In this document: one piece after another, positions 31,301 to 40,325 of the stretch
How the letters are laid out: the number at the start of each line of letters is the position of its first letter
How positions within the stretch are numbered: the first letter of the stretch is position 1
Assembly: GCF_001940455.1 (NCBI RefSeq)
Contig: NZ_MKQR01000028.1
Span: forward strand, 350,057 to 414,056
Reading direction: 5' to 3'
DNA: 64,000 nt
From: Actinokineospora bangkokensis
GTDB taxonomy: Bacteria > Actinomycetota > Actinomycetes > Mycobacteriales > Pseudonocardiaceae
Program-made: the position numbers and the translations under genes
Notes under the pieces: model-generated
The model's database searches: none
What the model was told of the DNA's origin: nothing
Seen by the model: only the letters and a program-made list of their open reading frames with translations

Positions 31301-31978
31301 GACCGGGATCTTGCGCGGCGCGACCCGGTCGTTGCACAGCGCCACCTCGATGAGCCGCTTGCCGTCCGTGACGTCGTCATACCGGTCGATGCGCAGCACC
31401 ACGGTGTCGCGGAGGTGGATCGTCGTCGTCCGCGCGGGGCTGAGGTCGGCGACGACGACCTTCTTGACGAACTCGATCGGCGTGCGCTTGTACCGCCGGA
31501 CCTTGCTCTCCTTGTCCTTCATCGGCTCGTACTGCCCCCACGAGGCGGTGACGGTGAACTCGGCGAGGTCGTCGGGAATCTGGCAGCGCAGGCCCATCGA
31601 CGCCGGGATCATCAAACCGCGCTGCTGCGGCTGGTCCTCGACCTCGTCCTCGTCGGCGCCCGCGCCGCTCTCGTCCACAGCGGTGACTGGCACGCCCTGC
31701 ACCTGCTCGGCGTCGAAGGCGTCGCCGACATCGGTGGCGGCCTCGTCCTCCTCGGCGTCAGACGGATCGTCACGACCCGCCTTGAGCTTGAACGGCGCGA
31801 TCCGCCCGACCAGGTACACCACGTCCGGCGGGCCGTCGAGCACCTCCTCCGGACCGTTGGCGGGCCCAAGGAGTTCCCGTTCGAGGATGTCGACCAGGTT
31901 CTCCCGTACCGTCAGCGACGTTCCGTCCGGCTCGTGCGCGAGGCGGTACTGCTGTTCACGCTCGTGCGGCGCGGTCAC
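28307..31978 (-). CDS. drmA: DISARM helicase DrmA
   Basis: Protein of 1223 residues. An N-terminal region of about 450 residues is followed by a superfamily 2 helicase: Walker A FFPTGGGKTEAYLG near 480, zinc-type CPWCG and CGDD near 600-640, Walker B box DELH (LIIQDELHLITG) near 735, motif III STATAR, and motif VI QASSRVGRD near 1007. DrmA with DrmB forms the core DISARM complex. The GTG start overlaps the drmMI stop (GTGA). An acidic stretch (about 70-120) with many Asp and Glu lies in the N-terminal part. Key helicase residues are all present. Confidence 0.92.
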   Translation of the reverse strand: MTAPHEREQQYRLAHEPDGTSLTVRENLVDILERELLGPANGPEEVLDGPPDVVYLVGRIAPFKLKAGRDDPSDAEEDEAATDVGDAFDAEQVQGVPVTAVDESGAGADEDEVEDQPQQRGLMIPASMGLRCQIPDDLAEFTVTASWGQYEPMKDKESKVRRYKRTPIEFVKKVVVADLSPARTTTIHLRDTVVLRIDRYDDVTDGKRLIEVALCNDRVAPRKIPVNAWLYQTRVKVDAGGAEVFMPVTDRLTDAREERDDELRRLNLQYRDRLEFAIGRTCSVDWESSAGSRRASAVWTTWLPTAETPQTTAEEIGSALLDMRALSTATEEELRAGLEPIVRGYGTWLDGELTRAKALPEHLREDGIELVEEARQVQAQLAAGLEHLLSDEEALRCFRFMNQVMADQRIQSQVAQRRAKNPRETIEQARTAVLAQGPKAHSWRTFQLAFVLMQLPMLTDPAAERRSGGDPKAQLLFFPTGGGKTEAYLGLAAYTFAIRRQQREVFTPDGPLDGNSGVAVLMRYTLRLLTAQQFQRATALVCAAEVARLADVDTWGAEPFRIGLWVGTDVSPKRFDEAEAQLTRANNTGVGYRLTVLQIQRCPWCGTKITSKDVVARAETRRVHVYCGDDLAECPFAEGGDSPDGLPVLTVDEEIYRLTPSFVIATVDKFARLAREGEAASLFGYVSRRCERHGVVHPDYKHCEIKVGNKHPVKAGLPVAPVRPGIRLRPPDLIIQDELHLITGALGTTVGLFEVAIDVMSMWRTANGQPVRPLLVASTATARNAADQVKALYGRDVTIFPPQVLDAGRTFFSKEEEISDRFPGRRYIGLSTTGVRLTTAEIRVAEVLLAAGQLLFDRSREAADPYMSLVGYFSATRELAGMARYMGDDIQTALSKGRPWSALPRRTGTNFGSLHVAELTSRVASADITATLDQMAVGFSPEFDTTAGKREIMAQRAAKKPVPTREVSPFDAVLATSMLQVGVDVTRLGLMLVVGQPKNTAEYIQASSRVGRDAARPGLVVSLGNWARPRDLAHFEQFRYYHETFYAQVEALSVTPFSATSLDRGLDGVLVSAARVLQAAEAQGLSPEHNAGAIDGRRDVVVEIIDALVDRVLRAADEDTALRTSHLLRNRLDNWEKRRRFLADHRKSMVYERVTDDTRHDALMMSAENSKSRTGSRDAPPFVVANSMREVQPEINLLVSPVKENLVYIAPPGAPRWQPPSEP

Positions 31979-34900
31979 TCGCCACCCTCCTCTTCTTGTA
32001 TGGGCGGCGGTGCCTCGCCCTGAGCGGCGGCGCGCTTATGGTTTTCTTCGAGCAGCAGGTCCAGAATTTCCACGCGGGCGGCCGGACTGACCGTCCAGCG
32101 GGTCATCTGTCGGTACGTGTGGAAACCGTGGTCGAGCGGCACGTCGTCCCAGCCGTAGGCGGCCATCACGGCGCGATCGAGTTCGACGTGAATCTCCCGC
32201 ATCCGCGCCACGTCGGCATCGTCGGAATCGGCGGTGCCGGGGTCGTTGACCAGGTTGTACAGCTTGGTCAACCCAAGCTGGCGCCGCAACATGATCTCCC
32301 GCCGCTCGCCGTCCAACACCCGCCCAACCTCCGCCAGTCGCTCGGTCGGCTCAGGGCGAGGGAACGTCTCGAACACATCGGACGGAGTGTAACGGGGGTC
32401 GTTCCGCATCCCCGATCCATACTTGATCGCCCAGGTCTGGTGCATACTCGACGACAACACCGCTTGATCAGCGAACGACTCCGTCGCGAAAATGACCGTA
32501 GCTTCACTGGCAACAAGTTTCCCGCTTACTCGCACAGGCATTACGGTCTTGCTGACTCGCGCGATGACCAACACGTCGGTCAAGCCCGCGACAGCCTTTC
32601 GCATACCAAGCGCCAGCTCCGCAAACTGCCACCATCGATCTCGTCGCGCACTTCTTTTATTTTTCAATCGTTCTGGGCGGACCCTTCCATAAACACGCTG
32701 AAAGGGGGCAGCGTATTGCTTTGCGGCAGACTCGGTAAGATTATTGAAGTCGATCACCCGGCGGGATGGGGACGTGTCCGGGCGGGAGTTGAGGTCTTCA
32801 CCATTGAGGTAGGGAAAGAGCACCTCGGCGTTCTTCGCGTCGGCTTCGATCCAGTCGGCGGCTTCCTCGGGTTCCAGCACGAACCCCATGCCCAGCACAT
32901 AGCAACCGATAAAGGCCATGCCGGTGTTCTCGGCCAGCCGGACCGGTGCGCCGTCCACCCGCCCGGCGGGCTCCAAGAGGGTCGAGATGCCCGCCACCGC
33001 CACGCCATCGGCCACCCGGGGAACCTCGCCCGCGACCGCCTCCCGCGTGCCCCACACCGCCGCGTACTCCAGGTTGGCGCTGGCTACCGGCCACGACCTG
33101 CTTTGGATCGCCCGCGTGATGGTGAAGCCACCGGCGACCATCCGGTCCAGCCCCACCTCACGGGTGTCGCCCTGCGCCACAGTGTTGGTGGCGATGAGCC
33201 CGAGATTGCCATGAGCGTTGAGCAGTGCACTCGCCCGCAGGAAGAAGTACCCGACAAGGTCGGCGCTGCCCTTGGTGCCGCCCGCCACCGCGTTCACGAA
33301 CCAGTCCCGGACATTGGTGCCCATCGTGCCGGTCAGCTTCTGACCACCCAGGAAGGGCGGGTTGCCGATGACCGCGTCGAAACCGCCGCGAGTCATCACG
33401 TCCGGCACCATCACCGGCCAGTGCAGCGGTTTCCAGCGTTCGTAGTCGGTGCGCACGGTCGGAGTCAGTCCGGCGGTCAGAATCCCGTCGAGCATGGCGC
33501 GGTCGCCATCGGGCGCGTAGGCGTCGCTGAGTGCGATGCGCAGGTTCTCGTACTCGGCGTTGAGCTTTTTGCTCGGTTTGCCTCCGGGTCTCAGACCGGC
33601 CGCGGTCACGGCGTCGCCGATCTCGTTCAGGCGCGCGACCAGTTCCCGGTACTCACCCCACTGGCGGCGCTTGGTGGTCGCGGACCGCTGCGGATCGGCG
33701 TTGTCGACCTCGCTGGCTAGCTTCTCCCGCAAGCGCACCGCCCGGCTCAGGATGCCGTCCAAGTCAGGCTGGAACAGCGGCATCTGGCGCACGGAGTCGG
33801 GGTCGATGTGCTGGAACTTCAACTGCCGCACGTCGGTGATCCCCAGCAGCGAGTTGCCGTGCAGGATCTTGTCGTCCACGAACGAGAACGGCAACCTGGC
33901 GTCCAGCGACACCAGCCACAGCGAGAGCTTGCACATCTCCACAGCCATGCCGTTGATGTCCGCCCCGTACAAGCAGTTGGCCACCACGGTCCGGACAGCG
34001 TGGGTCTGCTGGTCGTGCGGCGTGCCGATGGCGACGCCCTCCCGCCGCCACGCCTCCACCAGCCGCGCCGCGAGGTACCGCGCCGCCGCCACGAGGAAGG
34101 CGCCCGAGCCGCACGCGATGTCGGCGATCTTCAGGTCGAGGATGCGGTCCGACGACACCGGCGCCCAGGCGTCCCGGTTCGCCGTCTGGTGCGGCCCCGG
34201 GTCGTAGACCAACGGCTCCAGAGCGTGCAGCACCACCTCCTCGGCCAATGACTTGGGTGTGTAGTGCGCACCCGCCGAAGCGCGCGACGGCGTCTCCACC
34301 ACCAGCACACCACCCGGCACGGCAACCAGAGGCCGGTTCCGCAGGTCCCGGCGGATGATCCCGACGAACGGACGCAGACGGTGGCGCAGCTCCTCGTCCG
34401 TCGTGACCGCGCGCAGCGCCCGCTCCGCGTCCTCGACCTGCGAGCTCTCCCGGATCGCCTTGGTCAGCGCGGCCTTGGACGGCGGGGTGGCGGCGGGCTG
34501 GTTCTCCTTGGCCCAGGCGAGCAGGGCTTCGGCCAGTGCCGTGTCGGTGCGCTTGGACTCGGCGAAGGATTCCAGCACGGCCAGCGGAACCTCGGGCTCC
34601 TCGCCCTCCTTCCCGATGAGGCCGACCATCACTTCATCGACCTCGGCGCAGGAGTAGCCCAGCAGGCCCTCGTAGATGTAGCCGATCTGCTCCACGTCGA
34701 TGTCGCGGAACGAGATGCGCCGGGCGGGTTGCCCCTTGATCTTGGCGACCTGCACGGCCCGCAGCACTTCCAGCATCACCCGGTCGGACACGGTGATCGC
34801 GAGCCCACCGGACCGGCCCCACGCGGTCAGGAAAGGAAAGCGGCCCGAGTCGAACAGCGAGCCGCCGTAGGACGGTAGGCGGATGTCCTCGAAGGACGCA

Positions 34901-35967
34901 CCCTGGTACAGCGCCAGAGAGGTGGCGAGCAGGCGGTGCCAGGTCAGGTAGGTGTTGTCGAGGGCCTCGGCACTCTCCTCGCGGACGCGGGTGTCGAGTG
35001 CGTCCAACTCCTCGCTGATGCCGTAGCCCAAGTTGAACAGCCGCCCCTGCGGCAGCAGGCCGCGTTCCTCGGCGAACAGCAGGAACACCACCCGCATCAT
35101 CACCGTCACGGCCGCCTCGTAGACCTCGCCCCGGTCCTCGGGCAGCGGGTCGTCCTCGGCGCCCAGCGCCGCCTCGGACAGGGCTTGCACGAGCAGTTCG
35201 ACCGCGCGGCGCACCTGGGTGCCCAGGGCCTCGGTGATCTCTTCGGCGGCGGCGACCGATTCGCCGAACAGCTCGGTCAGTCGGTCCTCGGGCTTGCCGC
35301 CGATCAGCCTGCGGCGCTGGAGCAGCGCGATCACCGCGTCGCGTGTCTGGGCTTCCTCGATCCACGTCTGTGCGTCCACGATGCCCGAGGCGGCCATCGT
35401 CTCCCTGCGAGCGCTGACGATCGCCCACCAGCGGCCGTCGGTGACCACACCAATGGGCACACCGGAGGAGCGCAGCAGCTCCTCCACGCGATCAATCGGA
35501 GAAGCGGCCCACCCGTCGTCCAGCGGATCGCGCAGCGACTCGACCGGGTCGACCACGAGCACCAGCGCGCCGACAGCCTCCCTGTGGACCACCTCGCCGC
35601 TGGCGCGCATGGTCACGCTGTGGTCCGGAGAGCGTACCTCAGCAGTGGAGTCCGCGCGGTAGGACTCGCCCCAGCCGAACACGTCACGGAGGACGGTCTC
35701 CACCCAGATGTCCCGCTCCTTGCGGTACAGCTCCAATGAGCCCGGGTCGTCCCGCCGGAAGTCCCAGTCCTCCCACGCCTTCTCGAACGCTGGCTTGGCG
35801 TCCTTGAGGGCCGCTACCGCATCCGCGTCCGGTCGCGGCATCCCCTGCGGCCAGACGCGTTTCAACGCTGGCACCGCCAGGAAAGGCCCGTCGGTGTCGA
35901 CCAGTTCCAGCCACCGGCGGTGCAGCTCGGCTTCGTTCGGCGGGGACTTGCGGCCGGGGCGCGTCAT
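31975..35967 (-). CDS. drmMI: DISARM class 1 adenine methyltransferase DrmMI
   Basis: Protein of 1330 residues resembling type IIL/Eco57I-like N6-adenine methyltransferases. The N-terminal half (about 1-560) is helical with no clear nuclease motif. Motif I is ADIACGSGAFLVAAA near 621 and the catalytic NPPF (GNPPFLGGQKLTG) is near 870. A C-terminal target-recognition domain follows at about 1050-1260. It should mark host DNA so that DISARM does not attack it. The recognition domain is encoded by much more AT-rich DNA than the rest (29 of 60 G/C at 32641-32700), suggesting replacement of that domain by transfer. ATG start overlaps the drmD stop. Confidence 0.9.
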   Translation of the reverse strand: MTRPGRKSPPNEAELHRRWLELVDTDGPFLAVPALKRVWPQGMPRPDADAVAALKDAKPAFEKAWEDWDFRRDDPGSLELYRKERDIWVETVLRDVFGWGESYRADSTAEVRSPDHSVTMRASGEVVHREAVGALVLVVDPVESLRDPLDDGWAASPIDRVEELLRSSGVPIGVVTDGRWWAIVSARRETMAASGIVDAQTWIEEAQTRDAVIALLQRRRLIGGKPEDRLTELFGESVAAAEEITEALGTQVRRAVELLVQALSEAALGAEDDPLPEDRGEVYEAAVTVMMRVVFLLFAEERGLLPQGRLFNLGYGISEELDALDTRVREESAEALDNTYLTWHRLLATSLALYQGASFEDIRLPSYGGSLFDSGRFPFLTAWGRSGGLAITVSDRVMLEVLRAVQVAKIKGQPARRISFRDIDVEQIGYIYEGLLGYSCAEVDEVMVGLIGKEGEEPEVPLAVLESFAESKRTDTALAEALLAWAKENQPAATPPSKAALTKAIRESSQVEDAERALRAVTTDEELRHRLRPFVGIIRRDLRNRPLVAVPGGVLVVETPSRASAGAHYTPKSLAEEVVLHALEPLVYDPGPHQTANRDAWAPVSSDRILDLKIADIACGSGAFLVAAARYLAARLVEAWRREGVAIGTPHDQQTHAVRTVVANCLYGADINGMAVEMCKLSLWLVSLDARLPFSFVDDKILHGNSLLGITDVRQLKFQHIDPDSVRQMPLFQPDLDGILSRAVRLREKLASEVDNADPQRSATTKRRQWGEYRELVARLNEIGDAVTAAGLRPGGKPSKKLNAEYENLRIALSDAYAPDGDRAMLDGILTAGLTPTVRTDYERWKPLHWPVMVPDVMTRGGFDAVIGNPPFLGGQKLTGTMGTNVRDWFVNAVAGGTKGSADLVGYFFLRASALLNAHGNLGLIATNTVAQGDTREVGLDRMVAGGFTITRAIQSRSWPVASANLEYAAVWGTREAVAGEVPRVADGVAVAGISTLLEPAGRVDGAPVRLAENTGMAFIGCYVLGMGFVLEPEEAADWIEADAKNAEVLFPYLNGEDLNSRPDTSPSRRVIDFNNLTESAAKQYAAPFQRVYGRVRPERLKNKRSARRDRWWQFAELALGMRKAVAGLTDVLVIARVSKTVMPVRVSGKLVASEATVIFATESFADQAVLSSSMHQTWAIKYGSGMRNDPRYTPSDVFETFPRPEPTERLAEVGRVLDGERREIMLRRQLGLTKLYNLVNDPGTADSDDADVARMREIHVELDRAVMAAYGWDDVPLDHGFHTYRQMTRWTVSPAARVEILDLLLEENHKRAAAQGEAPPPIQEEEGGE

Positions 35968-38900
35968 GCGCGCACCATCCCGGCCTCGGCGTCCGCCGGG
36001 GTCAGCGCGAACACGACCGCCGCGGCGGAGACGTGCGGCCTGATGTCCCGGTAACGCTCCTCGATCGAGGCGACCTCACGCCGTTCCTCTTCGTCCAAGC
36101 CCGCAAGCCGGTCCTCCATCGCGCGCAGGTCACGGCGGCGCTGGGCCTGCTGGTCGTCGGTGAACAGCTTCTCCTCCTCGGCGCGGATCTCGCCCGCCAA
36201 CCGGTCGCGGGACTCCCGCAGGTTCTCCCGGAAGGCGCCGAAGATCTCGTGCACGCGGGCGATGTCGGAGTTCCGACGGCGTTCCAGGTCCTCGGTCACT
36301 CGGGTCTGCCGCGTCTCCGCCTTACGCCTCATCGCGGCCTCCAACCGCGTGCGCAGCCGGGAACCCTCCGCGTTCCACATCTCGCTCAGCGTCGCGCGCA
36401 CGCTCTCGCTGGCCAGCGAGAGGTCTTCGGCGTCCAAGGTGGCGTCGAGCACGTCTTCGACCTTCTGTTCGGCCATCGCGTTGCCGTGCACCCGGATGCC
36501 GGTCAGGAAGACCTCCTCGTGCAGCCTCAGTCCACCCCTGCCGACCAGGACCAGTCGGGACACCGCGGCCACGCACGACTCCGGCAGGTCCTCGGCGACG
36601 ACCGCGGTCACGCGGTTCACCGGCGAGTCCACGCCGAACAGCGCGCTGCGCAGCACCCTCGTGGCGCGCTGCATGAGCCCATGACCGAGGTGGACGTGCA
36701 CCAGGTCGGGCCTTCCTCGCGCGGCCGTGTCGTCGAACGTGATCGGCCGGGGCTTGCCAGGTTCCAACCGGGTGTCCAGACCGCGCAGGGCAACCTGCCA
36801 CGCCGCACCCAGGTTCGGCACCGAGAAGACCGGGGCGTCGGTGTCCTCGGCGAAGGAGAAGTCCTCCACCAGGGGAGGCTGGGCGGTGAGGGTGAGGGCG
36901 GTGTCCACAACGCGGCGGGCGTTGGCGGGAGTCAGATGCATCTCCGTCTTCCGAGCATCGTAGGTACTGGACAGCTCGGTAAGCCTGCGGTTGAGCTCCT
37001 GCCCGCCGGCAAGTGTGGAGTTGATGACGGCGTTGCCGTCGTCGGGGGCCGTGCGCCGTGCCTTGCGCCCACCGGGTGCAGGGGCGAAGTGGTCTTGCAC
37101 GACCTGGTTGACCGAGTCGAGGTCGGCGGCCACTGTCCCGATCTTGTTCGCCACCCGCTCCACCAGGAACCTGGCGTCCCGCGCGTACGTGCCGTCGGAG
37201 ATGTCGGGGACGAACTGAAAGATCTGTGGCGTCTCGCGCTGCCCGTATCGGTCGATCCGACCGATCCGCTGTTCGAGTCGGGACGGGTTGAACGGGATGT
37301 CGAAGTTGACCAGCCGGTGGCAGTGGTCCTGGAGATCGATGCCCTCGCCTGCGGAGTCGGTCGCCACCAGAACGCGCACCAGGTGCTTCGACGGGTGGGC
37401 GGTGAACTGGGCGCGGATCAGCTCCCGCTCTTCGGTGGGCGTGGAGCCTTGGATCGTCGCCAGCACGTCGCGGTAGCCGCGTTGAGTCAGCACGTCCGCG
37501 ATCCACTCGAGGGTGACCGCGTACTCGGTGAACACCACCACGCGGTCGTTGGTCCATGTGCGGCCATCCGGGCGGCACACCCCGTCGAGGAAACGGATCA
37601 GCGCCTCCAGCTTCGAGTCCGGTCGTTTTTCGTACCGGCTCCCCCAGGCGATCAGGGTCTCGATCTCCCGGCCGGTGGCGGCGACCAACGGGTCGGAGCG
37701 CTTGCTCTGCCGCAGAGCGGTGAACTCGGGGTGCTCGGCGTCACCCTCCTCCTCGTCGGACTGGCCACTGCCCAACACCTCGGTGTAGTACTGGTCCTCG
37801 TCGTCGAAGTCGAGTTGGCGTCCCGTGCCCGCAGCCTGTTCATACAGTTCCAGCGTGCGGGCGAAGGCCCAAGGGCTGGACAGGAAGCGCTTCTTCAGCA
37901 GCATGGCCACGAGCCCGCCGGCGTGCCCTCGCCCGTTCGCACGGGCGCTGTCGGCGAGGATGCGGTCCAGCAGGGCGAAGTGGCGCTCCTCCTGATCGTC
38001 GAGCGTGAAGGGGATCTGCTTCAGCTCCCGAGCGCGGAACCCCTTCTCCGGCAGTTCAGACTTCAACCGGCGCACCGCGACCTCCCGCAGCGCACGCTTG
38101 TCCAGCATCGCGCCGCGGGTGAACCGACGGCCGTCGATCATCTCCATGAGCGCGGTGAACGACTCTGAGTAGCCGTTGTGCGGGGTCGCGCTGAGGAAGA
38201 GGCGGTGCTCGCACTTCTCAGCGAGAGTCTTCGTCGCAATGGTGCGCTGGCTGTCAACGGCGTAACCCCGCCCTCCTGGGGCTGTCGACGGGCTTGCGGG
38301 AGCGACGTGGTGCGCTTCGTCGACCACCAGCACGTCGAACGCGAACCGGCGCGCCGACTTGGTGTCCGACACATCGGCGAACACATCACGCAACAGGCGC
38401 TGCGCCCTTAGGGCGGGCAACCACGACATGCTGACGATCACCCTGGGGAACAGCCGGAACGGGTTGGCCGCCAGTCCGTGGCTGCGCCGGACCCGCGCCA
38501 TCAAGGCGCTGTTGACGATGACGAACTCCAGGCCGAACTTCTCCCGCATTTCGTCCTGCCACTTCAGCGCGAGGCTGGGCGGGCAGACGATGACCACGGA
38601 TCGGGCGCGGTGCCGAAGCAGCAGCTCCTGGATGACGAGCCCGGCCTCGATGGTCTTGCCCAGGCCGACGTCGTCGGCGAGCAGCAGGTTCGTTCGTGAC
38701 GACTGGAGAGCGCGTCGCAGCGGTTCGAGCTGGTACGCCTCCACGTTCGCGCCACTGCGGAACGGTGCCTGGTAGGAATCCGCGTCTGCCGAGGTCACGG
38801 CACCCCAGCGCACGGCGTCCACGAAGGCTGCCAGCGTGGTCGGGTCGTCGAACCCGTCGGGCGTGATGGTCTCCGGCAGACCCTGGTCGGGCGCGACGGT

Positions 38901-39143
38901 GTGCCCGACCTCCAGCTCCCACACCACGGTGAGCTCCTGCCCCAGGCGGTCCTCCTCCAACGACTGGAGGTTGACGGCGTGGGTGATGCCTGCGACCCCC
39001 TCGTCGGCAGGGCTGCGTGGCAGGCCCTGCCGACGGACCGACGCCACCGCCCACGTCGACCCCCGGACGTTGACGACCTGCCCGGGTTCAGGCACTGGCG
39101 GCAAGGCTGCCGACCTGGGCGGGTCGTCGGACACGACGGTCAC
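35964..39143 (-). CDS. drmD: DISARM SNF2-like helicase DrmD
   Basis: Protein of 1059 residues with a SNF2/RapA-like helicase core. Walker A DDVGLGKTIEAG lies near 161, the DEAH box VVDEAHHVAP near 275, motif III SATPHNGYSES near 330, and motif VI EQRIGRIDRYGQ near 628. The C-terminal third is Arg/Glu-rich and coiled-coil-like. DrmD defines class 1 DISARM. I start at GTG 39141-39143 because GGAGAGGGG lies about six bases upstream. A GTG eight codons earlier (39167) has no RBS and is a possible longer form. It heads the drmD-MI-A-B-C transcript and faces the XRE/ImmA regulator across about 80 bases. Confidence 0.9.
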   Translation of the reverse strand: MTVVSDDPPRSAALPPVPEPGQVVNVRGSTWAVASVRRQGLPRSPADEGVAGITHAVNLQSLEEDRLGQELTVVWELEVGHTVAPDQGLPETITPDGFDDPTTLAAFVDAVRWGAVTSADADSYQAPFRSGANVEAYQLEPLRRALQSSRTNLLLADDVGLGKTIEAGLVIQELLLRHRARSVVIVCPPSLALKWQDEMREKFGLEFVIVNSALMARVRRSHGLAANPFRLFPRVIVSMSWLPALRAQRLLRDVFADVSDTKSARRFAFDVLVVDEAHHVAPASPSTAPGGRGYAVDSQRTIATKTLAEKCEHRLFLSATPHNGYSESFTALMEMIDGRRFTRGAMLDKRALREVAVRRLKSELPEKGFRARELKQIPFTLDDQEERHFALLDRILADSARANGRGHAGGLVAMLLKKRFLSSPWAFARTLELYEQAAGTGRQLDFDDEDQYYTEVLGSGQSDEEEGDAEHPEFTALRQSKRSDPLVAATGREIETLIAWGSRYEKRPDSKLEALIRFLDGVCRPDGRTWTNDRVVVFTEYAVTLEWIADVLTQRGYRDVLATIQGSTPTEERELIRAQFTAHPSKHLVRVLVATDSAGEGIDLQDHCHRLVNFDIPFNPSRLEQRIGRIDRYGQRETPQIFQFVPDISDGTYARDARFLVERVANKIGTVAADLDSVNQVVQDHFAPAPGGRKARRTAPDDGNAVINSTLAGGQELNRRLTELSSTYDARKTEMHLTPANARRVVDTALTLTAQPPLVEDFSFAEDTDAPVFSVPNLGAAWQVALRGLDTRLEPGKPRPITFDDTAARGRPDLVHVHLGHGLMQRATRVLRSALFGVDSPVNRVTAVVAEDLPESCVAAVSRLVLVGRGGLRLHEEVFLTGIRVHGNAMAEQKVEDVLDATLDAEDLSLASESVRATLSEMWNAEGSRLRTRLEAAMRRKAETRQTRVTEDLERRRNSDIARVHEIFGAFRENLRESRDRLAGEIRAEEEKLFTDDQQAQRRRDLRAMEDRLAGLDEEERREVASIEERYRDIRPHVSAAAVVFALTPADAEAGMVRA

Positions 39144-39188
39144 GTGGTTCCCCTCTCCGAAAGTCACTGCCAGTTATCATCATGCTCT

Positions 39189-39205
39189 CTTGCGATTTTC
39201 GCAAG
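39189..39205. promoter_or_regulatory. Palindromic operator between drmD and the XRE regulator
   Basis: CTTGCGATTTTCGCAAG is a perfect palindrome with 7-bp arms and a 3-base centre, the only such site in the divergent spacer. It overlaps TTGCGA -35-like elements for both directions. Binding here by the adjacent XRE protein would shut both the regulator and the DISARM operon. Confidence 0.7.
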
Positions 39206-39217
39206 TCCGGTTAGGGT
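39190..39217 (+). promoter_or_regulatory. Leaderless promoter of the XRE/ImmA gene
   Basis: TTGCGA (39190-39195) and TAGGGT (39212-39217) are separated by 16 bases. Transcription would begin about seven bases later, at the GTG itself (39225), giving a leaderless mRNA, consistent with the absence of any RBS. Confidence 0.5.
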
Positions 39218-39224
39218 CGGCCGT

Positions 39225-40325
39225 GTGACAAGCGTTCCGGACCGCGTGCGCGACCTGATCAAAGCGTCGAACCTGACCCGCCGTGCCTTCGCCGCGCGGA
39301 TCGGTCTCGACGAGTCCAAGCTGTCCAAGTCGTTGAGCGGTACACGACGCTTCTCCTCGGTCGACCTCGCTCGTATCGCCGAAACCTGCGACGTGACCGT
39401 GGACTGGCTGCTTACGGGAGACACGCCCGCGGTGAGCATGGCCGCCAGAGCGAGCGGCGGTAGCGCGCGGTCGGCCCTCGAAGCCGCGACGCGCTTCAGC
39501 GCTACCCGTGCCGACCTGGCGACGCTCGGCTACTCCCAGCAGTGGCGAACCCCGCCGTCTCGCCGTGTGGCGAACCGGTACGCGGACGAAGGCCGAGACC
39601 TGGCGCACTGGGCAACCGAGGTGTGCGGCGAGTCCGGCCCTCCCGCGACCACCAAGGACCTGAGCAGCCTGGTCGAAGCGGTCTTCGGCGCCGATGTGGC
39701 CGTAGTGGACCTCGACAGCGACTTCGACGGTCTGGCTGTCTCCTCGGCCAACGTAAAGCTGATAGTGCTCGCCACCAGCCCGCTCCCGTCGAGGCAACGA
39801 TTCACGCTCGCCCACGAACTCGGGCACCTGCTCGCCGGTGACGACCAGGACATTCACCTCGACCGGGATGTCTTCGACCGCGCGCAGACCAGAGATCCGG
39901 GGGAGGCGCGCGCCAACGCTTTTGCTTCCGCGTTCCTCATGCCCGAGGCTGCGCTGCGTAGTGCTGTGCAGGCGGGCATCACGGAAGCGGCTTTCGCCTC
40001 GCTCGCGTGCGACCTGGTCGTCAGTCCATCCGCGCTCGCCTACCGCCTGCTTCACCTGAGATTCATCGACGCGGGGACCTGTGACCGTTACAAGACGATC
40101 ACCGCCGCCAAGGCCGCACACATGGCGGGTCGAGGCGACGAGTTCGCCCGACAAGTCGCTGCGTCGAGCACGACGCGGCTACCCGGCCTTCTAGTACAAG
40201 ACGCTTACGCCGCCTATGAGGCAGGGAAGACTACGCTCAGGCCGTACGCGAACCTTCTCGGAGTCAATGTCGACGTCCTCCGCGACTCGATCGAGGCCAA
40301 CACGGTGGTGGACGGCGCTTCGTGA
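39225..40325 (+). CDS. XRE-family regulator with ImmA/IrrE metallopeptidase domain
   Basis: Protein of 366 residues. An N-terminal XRE helix-turn-helix (about 1-60: RRAFAARIGLDESKLSKSLSGTRRFS) is followed by a linker. Next is a COG2856/ImmA-type zinc peptidase with LAHELGHLLAG near 196 and the downstream Glu-containing EARANAFASAFLMP helix. ImmA-type enzymes cleave partner repressors under stress. Here the DNA-binding and protease parts are in one chain, so it could cleave itself or a partner, releasing repression. It is divergent from DISARM across a palindrome and overlaps the following PIN-like remnant by GTGA, which is a common arrangement of XRE-ImmA with a toxin-like PIN partner. Confidence 0.85.
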   Translation: MTSVPDRVRDLIKASNLTRRAFAARIGLDESKLSKSLSGTRRFSSVDLARIAETCDVTVDWLLTGDTPAVSMAARASGGSARSALEAATRFSATRADLATLGYSQQWRTPPSRRVANRYADEGRDLAHWATEVCGESGPPATTKDLSSLVEAVFGADVAVVDLDSDFDGLAVSSANVKLIVLATSPLPSRQRFTLAHELGHLLAGDDQDIHLDRDVFDRAQTRDPGEARANAFASAFLMPEAALRSAVQAGITEAAFASLACDLVVSPSALAYRLLHLRFIDAGTCDRYKTITAAKAAHMAGRGDEFARQVAASSTTRLPGLLVQDAYAAYEAGKTTLRPYANLLGVNVDVLRDSIEANTVVDGAS

